Source of the DNA: Pampus argenteus
Lineage: Eukaryota; Chordata; Actinopteri; Scombriformes; Stromateidae
DNA length: 64,000 nt
Reading direction: 5' to 3'
Assembly: GCA_036937835.1 (NCBI GenBank)
Contig: CM072873.1
Coordinates: 8,516,001 to 8,580,000, forward strand
The notes under the pieces are model-generated. The model saw nothing but the letters and a program-made list of their open reading frames with translations. It did not search any database and was not told the DNA's origin. The translations under genes and the position numbers were made by a program. Positions 1 to 12,204 of this stretch are shown piece by piece (position 1 is the stretch's first letter; every line of letters starts with the position of its first letter).

Positions 1-744
1 ATGAGGGCTGGTCATAAAGAAAAGGGCTACCTGGTTGATTCTTGTGTAAACTAATGCATCCTTTGCACCAGCTGCTTGTTTGAAGGAGGTTAGAGCTTGT
101 CCTTGAGACTTGCACTTGAAGAGTGTGTGTGTGTGTGATACCATCGTAGATCCTCCCCTCTGCAGTGGCTGCTGCATGCTGGGCACCTGATGTGCTCTGA
201 ACTAGGTTACACTCACACACACACATACGGTATAATCGGTATCTTTAGAACAGTCCCATGAGTCTGGAGACAGAGGTTGTGTGGACTGCTACTTAGATCC
301 AGTGCAGTGCTATTTACACAGGTGCAGCCAGAGAGGAGCACTGCTTCATGCCTGTGAAAGCATGCTTTCTTATAAAGTGGCTGTAAAACCTAGAAATGAA
401 AAAAAATGGAAAGCTCTTAGTGATTTCTACATTATAGGCTGAGAATACCTTTGAACTCCCTTGTATTTACTATATGACAATCTTTGTTCAATTAGTTTGA
501 CATGAAGATGCTTGGAGTCAATGTTTAAAGGTCCTCATCCAAGCATAATTTCATACATATTAAAATGCACTGCTCTGAATTATAATTGGTGTCTGACGTA
601 TATATTTTATGAAAAAAAAAAATAGTTCAATTTAGCTGCTTAAATGTCTTAAAATTGCATCTACTTCTCTCATTGAAAAATCCTGAATCTGAATATGCAA
701 ATATTTGTCATTTCAAAAGTTTCACTACTGATACTCTAAAGTCC

Positions 745-748
<4 letters not shown>

Positions 749-798
<50 letters not shown>
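749..798. repeat. (TG)25 microsatellite
   Basis: An uninterrupted TG dinucleotide run of about 50 bp. It should be polymorphic in length and can adopt Z-DNA, as is usual for fish CA/TG repeats. Confidence 0.97.
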
Positions 799-800
<2 letters not shown>

Positions 801-2687
801 GTTTCCACGTAACACTTATGTGAGTTGCATATTGGACTGCAATTGGCTTCCAAACTGGTTGTGATGTCATACACATGTTAAACTCAGATATAAGGTAAGC
901 ACAAAGAAACTTTCCTTTTAGCAGATGAATGTGAAATCAGCCTTCTGGTGTCAAGATCTACACATACGTACAGCGATGTTTAAACATTCATGTGAGTTAA
1001 GAAGAAAAACAAACTTTTTAGCAGACTTCTAACAGTAATCCAAGAGTACACAGAAAACGTGATGACAGTCTTAACAGAAGATTTTCTTGTTTCAGCCTCT
1101 GTGGAATTTATAACTCTATCATGGCAAGACCGGCGCACAGACGTACTGTATGTAGCGGTTACCTTTACAGGCATGCCAACACCCTAAAACTAACACTAAC
1201 CTGGATTTACAGCAGTTTGAGTTTGCTCCCCTAGTGGGCAAAAATGAACCTGGTGGCCTAGCATGTACTAACTTCTTGCATATGCAATTCCTACATTAGA
1301 AAATGAGTTTGTGCATGATTTTGCCCTGTTGATAACCTCACTGGCGAGTCTCTGCAAGCCTGGATGGTTCCAGTTTGAGCTCCAGTCTTTTGTATAATAA
1401 ACGTATAGCAACCATTTTGCTGAAGTAGAGCCTGACAGAGGAGCCAGACACACCCTGAACTCCAACCGTCTCACACCTTGCTGGTCTTTGTTTTGGCTGG
1501 GATTGGATGGTGTTTGACCTACCTGTGTTCACTCTCTGGGCCCCATTTTCAGCCCTGAGGGCACTATTTTCTGGCACAGCTGTATACTTCCTTTACAGTT
1601 ACAGAATCAGCTTTTTTTTTGTCCCAGGAGGCTCAGTTCACGTAGTTAAATGGTCCTAATTAACAAGACTAACAAGATTATAATATATCATAGATCTATA
1701 CCCAATACACTGAAACGATTTTGAGTTTGGTATATTTTATATTAAGAAATCTTTTTTTTTAATATTCCTGCAGAACAGAAGTGCTTTGTTGTTCTCATAT
1801 GTGCTTAGTGGACTGAGAGGAGTTCATCCAGCATATCAAGTACTACAAGCTTTAGCGGATTCACAAGTCTAGTCACAGTAAACAAGCCAGACGTCTGCTT
1901 CGATTGACTTTGTCTGCAGCTATCAGGCTTTTTTTTTTTTTTTACTGTATTCTACATCAGGAAGTGAAAACAAAATGTAATCAGAGATCTGTCCCTGTAC
2001 CACATGAGAAACCTGTCTGTAAGTTTCCTGTTATTAACCAACTACGAAAAAAATTATCTGAAGTGATGCAGCACAAATGTACAAAATAAATAATTATCTT
2101 AATATTGCAGTCAAGGCTCAAAGAAAGAATATTGCTGGTGTTTGAGGGAAGATCATAGCTGTCTGTGTGTGTGCTAATGTTGACCATAAACACCTGAAAT
2201 GTTACGATGATCCTATGTTTGAAAAATCGGGAAATTTTTCCCTGAAGAAAACGTTGAGCTAAGAGGATGTGTTTGTCCCGTAGGATGCTCTGCTCCGACG
2301 GTTAAACTCCACAAACTTGCCAGACCAGATTTTCTGTCTCTCAAGTTCACATCACACCCACACAGAGCAACTTCTGAAGTGCATGTGTGATCACTTTCAC
2401 ACACGTAGTCAGAGCGTGGGCGTCTCCTTTCTACCCCATGTGTGTATTGTTCTCTCACACCTGTGAGCTACATTTCTTATCCACGATAAAGAAACCTTTT
2501 AGTCCCAAACAGCTGCAACCTTGCTGTCCACTATAGTATATATCCTCTATGTAAGAGATCCGTGCATGGCTGTGTCATACATATTCCCAAAACAACAGAA
2601 CTGGTGGCCAATCAGATGTGTGCAGTCAGGGTGGTGACTTGATTACGCAGAGCTGCTACTTTCAGATTTATACTTCCTCTGTACACA

Positions 2688-2690
<3 letters not shown>

Positions 2691-2725
<35 letters not shown>
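2691..2725. repeat. (CA)n microsatellite
   Basis: An uninterrupted CA run of about 35 bp in non-coding DNA. A shorter interrupted CA stretch lies just before it. Confidence 0.95.
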
Positions 2726-2728
<3 letters not shown>

Positions 2729-5700
2729 TAAAAATCAGCCACATTGATCTTTCCTTTTTCTTTTTGAGAATATACTTTGGAAGGTGAAGCAGCATTTAAC
2801 TAATATCTTAGAGCTAATTATTAACTAGATGTAAAGGCACATGCAGTATTAGCACACAATGCCGCCCAGGAAATACTTTGATTAAATACTTAACCTGTAT
2901 GATTAATAGGCTAATTTATTCAAAGTGTGTTTAACGGAGAGATCGGAGCTGTGTAACTGGATGAGATAAGAAGGGAAAGTTCCCTGGAAGGCTACTACAA
3001 CACATGCCTACTTACACATTGATGTGTTTATGATGGTGTGTAACCCTCCCTAATTTACATGATCACATATAGATATAATAATTTCACCTGGATAATATTC
3101 ATATGACATAACAATCATGTTAATCACGTGTCTGTGCATGTGTTACCTTTGGCAGACACGGCACCACCTCATAACAATAACATTTCTTTCTGATAAACCA
3201 CCATCCAGGCCACACAAATATGAATTTTTTTTTAGTTTGAAAAGTCAGCATAATAACTGCAACTTAATTGAGCAATTTATGAAGGCCATCTGTGTTCCTG
3301 GAAAGAGGGTGGACCAACTTTTGCAACTGCTAACATCCCCTCGCTGTCACTGTGATAAATATCGTACCTCTGCACTTGAAAAGAGAAAAAAAATAAAAAA
3401 AATACACACAGACACATTGAGCAATATTTCCACCATGTTAACTAGTTGGGGTCTGACTGGCCTGACTTGTATGGTGTGTACATAGAGTGTTTATACAGCG
3501 GGGCAGAGGAGGAAACAGACCATAAACACACTGCACTGGTTTGTCATTCTAAGCGTGGTTGGACTGGCTGCTTATCTCTGACCCATGTGTGGGTGAATGT
3601 AGGACTTATAATGAAAAGGCAGAAGAGAACTAGGCTTATCTTATGATAACATGTGATCTCCTGTGTAAGAATGAGCTGTGGTGGAGTTGAATAATCTTCC
3701 TTTAGGAGGCTTGGTTCGAATAGTGTGAGAAGATTTCACTGACTGCATGCTCAGAGCAAATTCGTGTAGTCAGAGCTGGAAGAGAAGAGAAGTGCACTTA
3801 CTGTCATTCGAGTCTTACTCAACACTCGGCACACACACCCTTCCCCTTATTTTGTTTTCAAGTAGCTGACGGTCAGGGAAGACGGGGGAGAACACAAGCG
3901 GGAAGAGACGCCGATACAAAAGGACACACATCTGCTTGTGAGGGCTTACAGAAACTTTCCCCAGCCCTCCATCTCTCTGCCTACTGACCCACATTCCAGC
4001 CTGATTGTGTCACTGGAACTCAGCCGGGCTCGTGGCGGCTCCTGTCCATCTGAACCTAATGAGGCTTTGAGCTTACCACTGAACAAAAATAATGCCGTTT
4101 TTAAACCCCCTGCCTTCCTGTTTCTCTCTGTCTTTGCTCATGTTTCCCTATTTTTCTCTTTACATCCCCTCTTCCCCGGCAGACCCCCTCACTAACAGTA
4201 CGCTGGCTCCTGCCCTCCCCTCAGGTACTTATCTCTACCATTTGCTGATCTAGGTCAGTCTTCTGACCTCGGTTTCACTCACTGTGTGTATCGCTCACCC
4301 TCCCCATCCTAAGGCCAGTGTTACATAACAGTGATGATTCAGTGGGAACAGGCTGTATATGTTCCTCTCTCTCTCTGGATACATCTGGCTCCAGCTGACT
4401 GGTGTTAAAACAGTGTTTTGATTAAATCTCAACCAGTCCAACAAATTGGTCTGCCTTACAACCAAATAAACACACTAGGTGTTGAGTTCCTGTGCGGCAC
4501 CTGTTGTGCACTTTGTTTTTTTTTGTTTTTTCTGTAGTTGCCACTTTCTGAAAGCACCTTTCTTACCCTCCTCGGCTGACAGCGATCATGTCTGATGTGG
4601 GTTACTATCTGGGATAAATTCAGGAGGGCTACTGTGGGACTAGGCATCCATGTTGTGTCAATGGAGCAGGCAGGATTAGGTTGGAGGTAATCCTAATCCT
4701 GTTAGTGTAAACACTATTGCCATCTGGGCCAAGACACTCTGCAGCTCTGATTATAATGAACCCATCAATAGGTCTTCAAACCATCACACCGCATGAGCTG
4801 TCAGTGGCTCACACTAAACTCTCTGACCTGGGCTTATGACACAACCACGCTAAAGATGGACAGGCCAACAGCTGCTGGATAAAGAGACAAACAAACAGCC
4901 AATACTGTACTTGAACCACCGCTAATGAAGCAGGTAATTAGGATGGGTGACAAGAGAAAAAAAAAAGTACACACATTTGGTGTTAGGATCTATGGACACA
5001 AACATGAGTCATTTGTTTCTATAAGGTCTTTACCCACTGGGGATGTAAGAGGGAGCTTTAGCTGCGGTGATGTAACCATGGTGCTGGGTAATGGATAAAC
5101 GGGAGGAGAAAGGCGAGGGAGGGCCTCAGTAGTGAGAACTGTACTGTGTACTGCCCTCACCCTGGCAACCCCTCCCAACACACACACACACACTTGTAGT
5201 GAATGACTACACCTGGTAGTATCTGGCGGTATATGTTTAGATACACACTAGTGTTCTGGATTTAATCATATTCAGGATATTGTGGTCACACTGAACATGA
5301 AACATGTTTATTGATCTGCCTGTACAGTATGTAATTACAGTCTGGCTCTTTGCAGACAGGTCTTTGACTCCTCGGTTTTCAGCCTCTCTCTGTCATTTCT
5401 GCGCCATCTGATTTACTTCAGCAGGAGGGGATGAAGCCACTCGGGTATCTGGCAGCCTGGACTCGTTGCAATAATCTCCCTGTTGGGTTTAGCCTCTCCG
5501 TCGTATCACCAGTACTGTAAGACAAGAGCAACGAGCAAATCTTATTCAATACAAAATATCAAAGCTGCTTTAGACAACATTTTCATGTTAACAATGGATC
5601 AAATCAGTACGTGTCATGTGTGAGTGGTTGTGTAACGGCAAAGGATTAACACTCTGCAGTTCCCCTCAGCTCTATTTTAGTGCCTTTCATCTTATTTCTT

Positions 5701-8700
5701 TCCCAGGCTACAACTTTTCTGTGTTGGTTTGACAACTGTCATTGGCAGCAATAGGATGATATGATGTTATGTGTTGGTGTAGTTACAGCTTCTACTGCTG
5801 AATAAACCCTTTAGCTCATGTTTAAGATGCAGAAGATAGAGTCAGAAATATAGTTAAGATGTTTGCGTGACACAGTATCTAAGTTACTATATGAGATGAG
5901 TATTATATGAGTTTATACACGTTTCTCAGAACTGGAACACAATCTGACAAACCAGAACAAGTTTACATACACAAACAGGAATGCAATTCAGCATGTTTCC
6001 CAAACTGCTTTTTAACAGAATCAACTTATACACAACAGCACATTTTAAAATGAATTTTATGCTTTCAAGATGAGGTGAAGCAATGTATTCAGATGTGCCA
6101 AAGGAAGTTATTTGATGCCAAGTATCAATGATCTTAGGAATATGTTGAAACCTGTTACTGTTGAGTTGTATCCGCCGCGTAGCAGTTTAACACGCAGCCA
6201 CTGCTGCTCTCACAGCAAACTGCCGGCTTTGTCAGCCAGCAGATGTTCTATTGTTTGGCTCGGCGGTGTAAGGTTGCTTCAGTTGAAGTTGGGACACTTG
6301 CTGCATCTTTTGAATTTAGTCCCATTGAGTTTGGTCACCACCAACCCCCACCTCCTTCTGGCCCACCAAGCTACTGAGAAAGGGGCTTTACCCCTCCCCC
6401 CTGTCCCCTTTAACCCCCTGCAGACCTCATCATTGTCGACCACCACCACTATAACCCCCTCTAGGTCTCCCTACTTTAGTGCTTGTGCTCTTTGTCTCCC
6501 CCTCAGCCAGGCCTTCACTATAATCAGCACCCCCCACCACGTGTACGCGCACACACACACATCAAAAGCCAATTTATTGTCCAATTACGGCAGTGTGACA
6601 GTGTATATGAAGAATGTATTTGCATCAATATACATTTAAAATGCAGACACACACACACATACACACACACTCATACTGTGTGTGTTATCAGATCTTCTGT
6701 TATCAGATGGTGGATGTATAGTGTATAGAAGCCTCTGTTTGTCCTGCATGGTTACAATTCCTTCTTTTCAGTCCACGTCTGAATGTGACTGCTGTTGTCG
6801 TCAAGGCCTGAGTGACCACCACTGTGAAAGCTTATGTAATAATCAGTGCCCTGCTTTCCTCTTCCCCACTATGGGCCTGTGTGTGAATCACAGAAAGACA
6901 GACACTGCTAGAAAACACACAGGCAGCACACACTTCCTGTTTTTGTGTCAAGCCCATTGGAGGCAGGAAGTGGCGAATTAATGTTGCCTGTCGAAAAAGA
7001 AGCTAGTGCTCAGTCAGCTGCCACCCACTTACACTAAAGATTTAGGGGGGTGTGGGGGGGGACCTGGACTGTTGCCTCTCTGAAAGCCAATAACAACTAA
7101 TCCAATTATGTCACTTGAGTGCAGTGTGGATGCCGTTAATGGTCTGTGATGCCACTTCAGCAAATGACCTTCATATGGGTCCTTTACCATGGCAGTGGAC
7201 GATCGCCAACTCTTATCTCAGCAAGAAAAAGAAGAAAGGCCTCTACTTGTGTGTAACAGCATATGTGTAGCTGTGGGTTTGGTGCTTTCGAAACTGGTAG
7301 AGGGATTCAAGCCATAACCAAGTAGCAGGACCCCAGAATAACAAAGAATCTGGTGGTAGCAAACAAGCCTGAGTGGTCGCTTTGAAGGACTGATTAAGGT
7401 TATAATAGTCATCTGCCTTGCTTCCAGCCTTCAGGCTGTGTGTTTGGGGGGTTGGGCCTTGATAAGGAGTAGGGGGTAGTCCAGGCTGCTACCCTCTTTG
7501 TTCTGGCCTGCTCCACTCATGCCTGCTTTTGTCTCCACCCACAGTCTACCACTGAGAGAGCATTATCTCGCTATCTGTCTCGCGCCAAAACAGGGAGGGG
7601 GGGCGTGTTGCTTTTTCTTCCTCCTTTCTTTCTCTCTGTCTCTTTTTTCAAGGTAGACTTGTATCTGACAACCTTTCCAGGGTAATCCAGTGGCTGCAGG
7701 TACAGAGCAGGTGTGCAAATGCACTTTGAACCCAGTCAGCGTAGATATATTCCTCTACATTTCATTGTCTCTTTCTGTCTAGCATTTCCCGCCACTCCAG
7801 GGTGCACCCTCTGAGCCTCGCGCTAAATGCCGGCGTTATTCAAATCAGCTCAGTGGGTGCGGCCCAACTGTCTCCATGTCCTGTTAACCCCCTCAGAGCT
7901 TCATGCGAGCAAGCAGAACACAAAGGCAGAGACAAGAGCTTTTCTTAGAGGCTCATTTTAGATAACATGCACTATTTGTACATTATATGAAGATTTATAT
8001 TATCACACTTTACAGCTTTTTCTTTAATGAAACAAAATAATTGTCATTCTATAATGAATGTTTCTAACATTAGGTCTATTCTACTGAAACAATACATTTT
8101 TTCTTTCATTATAAGTCATAAGGATTATCACAACACACTTGTCGAAAGAAGTATTATTTACTATTTCAAAGTTTAAAGATACATAAAAACTTCCTCTCTC
8201 AAACAAGCAGAGTTTCTCTTTCATGTCCTCTTTGTCTACAGGGCCCGGATGAATGAAGCAGGCCCTTACTGGAGGCTTGAAAGGCGTACTTATCCTCTGC
8301 TACGCTCTAGTGGCTGTGAGTGTAAAATGCAAAAAAATTAATTGAGTTTTTTTTTAATACTGCCGCACTTCTGGGAGATTTTAAATAATGAAACAACAAA
8401 TGTTGTGTTTCTTCAGTTTTTACCTTTACATGCATACATAAGTATTGATACACACTAATTGGTTTCCATGTTAAATTTTTAATCATGTCCAATGTATGTA
8501 ATACTCAAGAGAACAGATAAAATGTATTATTTTACAGTTGGTCTGGTGCCAGACAATAAAGGACACGCAGTTCTTCCTCCAGTCAATCGATAAAAGCTTT
8601 TTGCGTCTGGTGTCTGGAGAGCCTGGAGGATAGTGTGTGGTCACAGCCAGACAAATAACATATTATGTTGTTACATGGGCCAAATCGCGAATGGCACTTT

Positions 8701-9201
8701 GCACTGTCGCTCATGTGAGCTGTCTCTAGATGCATTAAACTAGATAATAGTGATCAATCTCCTGCTGTTTGGTAATTTGTCATAATTTTGATGTCAACGC
8801 CTGGAAACGTATATGAAGCATCACTGTACATTTACAGCATTTTTAAAAATATGTCGGTTACTACGTGTTTTTCTATACATAACCTTGTCTGATGTTAACA
8901 GTCTGTATTTGCTACCTTTGTAATGCTGTATAAAGATGTTGGTCGTAATGGATGTAGTTGTGTCCAGCAGCAGGATGAGACTCTAATGTCCTTCTGCTCC
9001 TTGAGTCCTTGCTCATTCTGCTCAATATAATTTTCCTTGCCTGTTTCGTTGTAATAATAGCATAGTTAATAATATTTATAACGTCTAACCCTCAAAGCAA
9101 AATTTACACTTTGATCTTTTCTGCCTGCATCACCTGTCTGTGCCTCTGATTGATGCCGAATCTGGAGGGTTTTATATATATGTAGTCTGGTGTCCCCACA
9201 G

Positions 9202-9263
9202 CCAATCAGATCCTAGATGTGGGCGTCTCAGCCAGCCCAACACCCTGGCCGTTGCCTGGCAAC
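9202..9263 (+). promoter_or_regulatory. CCAAT box and RFX X-box upstream of nt5c1a
   Basis: A CCAAT box (9202-9206, in GCCAATCAG) is followed by GTTGCCTGGCAAC at 9251-9263. The latter is a near-palindrome matching the RFX-factor X-box pattern GTTGCC(N)GGCAAC. The pair sits in a locally GC-richer stretch about 870 bp before the nucleotidase start codon. RFX proteins commonly bind such sites with NF-Y at CCAAT boxes. Assignment to nt5c1a is inference from position; it could serve an unannotated first exon or an enhancer. Confidence 0.4.
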
Positions 9264-10010
9264 TGGGACTGCTGCTGTAATTCAATCCATGGAAAGATCC
9301 TGCAGGGGTTTACACAAGAAGAGGCAAGAAGACATTATTATCATTAGATGCAAAGTGGGGAGCAAATGATCCCGGATGGACTCCATTTCCCACACTGCTG
9401 AGCAGGAACATGAAATGGTATTGTATATTGGGAGTAGAGATCACATGGGATAAAATGTATCTAAACTGCTATTGTAGTTATAACATCAAAAGTAAAAACA
9501 GCAATCATATTCTTTTTAAATGCACTATTAATGCACCGTGAGAGAAAATAGCCTCCACCTCCGAATGAATGAATGAATGAGCATCATCACACAGCAGTGC
9601 TTTGACACACCGGTTGTCACATAGGTTCAATCATATGGTCTGCTGCTGCTGCTTCAGGAAATTACACACAGAAAGGGTTAATAAAAGGGGAGGATGCAAA
9701 ATGGCTTGAGGTCAGTGAGTATGAGAGATGAACACACAGAGAAAGACAAACACAGGGGAGCTGAACGAGGAGTACAATACGCATGATGCCTAGGATTCAA
9801 ACTATTATCAGCTTGAATTGTGCCTTTCCCTGAATTATTTTATTTATTATTTATTTCACAACGTCTCATTCTTGCTCTGCCTTTTTCACAGCATTTAGTT
9901 GAGTGGCTCTGCAGCTGCACTCAGATTGATCTCATCCCCTGAGTGCACCATGACTGAATTCAAATTGTTAATGTGCTAGAGTGAGTAAGGACTTTGTTGA
10001 GAACTCCTGC

Positions 10011-10070
10011 CAGAGAGAGAGAGAGAGCAAGAGAGAGAGAGAAAGAGAGAGAGAGAAAGAGAGAGAGAGC
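10011..10070. repeat. (GA)n simple repeat in the nt5c1a 5' flank
   Basis: An imperfect GAGA tract ends about 65 bp before the nucleotidase ATG. It may lie in the 5' UTR or core promoter. GA tracts there are common in fish and can be nucleosome-excluding, but no function is shown. Confidence 0.9.
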
Positions 10071-10135
10071 TGGGACACACTGGGACTCACTGTGGACCTG
10101 AGACAGTTAGGAAAGTGGTTAGCCGAAGAGGTAAG

Positions 10136-12109
10136 ATGAGTCTTAACAACGGTCAAACTCTGACCAGCGGTGGACAGGACTTGACCAGGAGCAGCAGCAG
10201 TCGAGCGCCCTGGGAAGATGCAAGGATGGTGCTGAAGCCCTCCACCCCAACCCGGAAACCTAAACCAGTGAGTATCCCTAGAGCCTTGTGCAGCATGCAT
10301 TGTCTTTACCTGAGTTGTTGGCATGAGGACAAAGATTATGAATTGTATTCTTTAGTATAAATTAAAGTCACATTTCATTTTGTTGTCAGATGAATTGCGT
10401 TGGTAGTGGCAAACCCTGGACACACACATTTGCGTTCACTACTTGAAGCGGCTTATTTCACAGTGACCAAGACTGAAGTCACGTGATAAATGACAGGTGA
10501 CAGATGAGAGAAGACAGACACACTGACCTCTCAACTTTATCAAGGTCTGGGTCCGGTACAAGACAGCAGGAGGCTGACTTAATAGAGTTAAATTGTGAGT
10601 GTCGCAGACCTCAGTTTAGTTAGTGAACAGAAAGTTGTGTGGAAATGTAATTTGTGTGCAACAGGAGAATCAGTCAGGCTTTATTATGTCAGCTAGAAAG
10701 TGAGCAAAGCATAGCGGGATTTTGTTTCAGATCAGGTGGATATATCTCTTGATTGGATTTACTTACCTGAAGAAGATGCATCCGAGTACAAAAACAGATA
10801 CAACAACTCCAACTTCAGACCCTGACAGGATGCAGGGAGTTGTCTCTGTTGTAAGTCTGGCACAAATATGTACAAATATGTAATATGTCTTAAGTAATTG
10901 AAGTATTGCATATCTCATGTATTAGTCCGTGAACTGTAAACCTCTCTAAATAATTATATACATGCCCAGGTACTGGATTAAAAATGGCATACAATTTCAA
11001 TAGATTCATTTTGTATCTAAAATGACTAAACATACTTAAATAATTATTGAAAATTCTCTTAATATTTTCTCACATATTTTCTTATGGTTATCAGTCAAAA
11101 AGTGATCAAAAAGTTCAAGAACAATTGTACTGTGTTATATGATATATGTGCCTTTCAAAGAGTTAACAGGTGTCAGCCAGTTCTGGTATGTAGGCGCTAT
11201 CAGTGTTTTGTAAAGGAAAGTATTTCATATCTCACTGTCACTTGTATTCTGTCACATCAGCCTAATCAGTTTGCCCGCTGTTGCATGTCAAGCATTGGAA
11301 ATAAAGTAAGGCTTTGCTTAGTAAAACAAAATTAATTTGCAACTCTGAAACACGATTATATGACAACGTCAACTCTTCCTATTGAAGTGGATGAAACATC
11401 AGACAGATTTAACCTCTGATCCTGCAGCCCAATCCGGAGAATGCCGTCACCATCGCGGTGTCGTCACGAGTCCTCTTCAACATGGAGAGAGAGCAGCAGA
11501 TCTACGAGCAGCAAGGCATGGAGGAGTACATCAAGTATCAGGTGGAACATGAAACGGAGCCTTTTAGCCCCGGCCCTGCCTTCTCCTTTGTCAAGGTCAG
11601 AGAGTGAAAGAGGTGGAGAAGCATACACGGACACACACTCGAAAACTCACAGACATACAAACCAAAAATGTCAAACCAAATGTAGAGTGATCCCTTGGTG
11701 TCAATATTATGTGTCTCTGGAGGAGGTGAATATGCTTAAACACCAACCCACTCAAACACACACACACACACTCTGTCACCCCCACTGCAGGGATTATCTT
11801 TTTTTTTTAATAACTCAAATCTGTGTTTGATTGTGTTCCAAGGCTCTGGAGGCTGTGAACACTCAACTGAGGGAGCTTTACCCCGAGAGCGAGGAGCTCT
11901 TTGATGTTGTGCTCATGACCAACAACCACGCATATGTCGGCCTGAGACTCATCAATACCATCAATCATCACCGTGAGTTACTGCCACACAGGAACGATGA
12001 AAACACACGCAAACACACACGCAAAGATGTGCTTAACCTTTGAGCACATTGGCTGTGCCACAAAAACTGGGATATAAAGGGTTAAAATTCTGAAAATGGT
12101 AGTTATATA

Positions 12110-12204
<95 letters not shown>

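Larger units (their letters stand above)
1..9150. other. Upstream intergenic or intronic DNA with no supported gene
   Basis: I looked for coding exons on both strands and saw none that I recognise. The open frames here are short, lack good splice-site flanks and are often built from CA/TG repeats or T-rich tracts. A 175-codon frame at 6112-6639 (+) is low-complexity (Leu/Ser/Pro/Thr) and ends in CA-repeat sequence. It looks like chance. Content seen: a 50-bp TG microsatellite (749-798), a CA microsatellite (2691-2725), G-rich tracts near 7029-7060, and a small inverted repeat with three TAATCC-type motifs at 4671-4700. The stretch could be the regulatory flank of the downstream nucleotidase gene or an intron of an off-window gene; the sequence does not decide. 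Confidence 0.6.

Noticed and set aside
749..798. Direct-repeat array as a possible CRISPR-like structure
   Set aside because: It is a plain TG microsatellite in a vertebrate genome; there are no spacers.
6112..6639. A 175-codon open frame on the plus strand
   Set aside because: Low-complexity Leu/Ser/Pro/Thr composition, runs into CA repeats, no splice or family evidence; the start region is ordinary AT-rich DNA.
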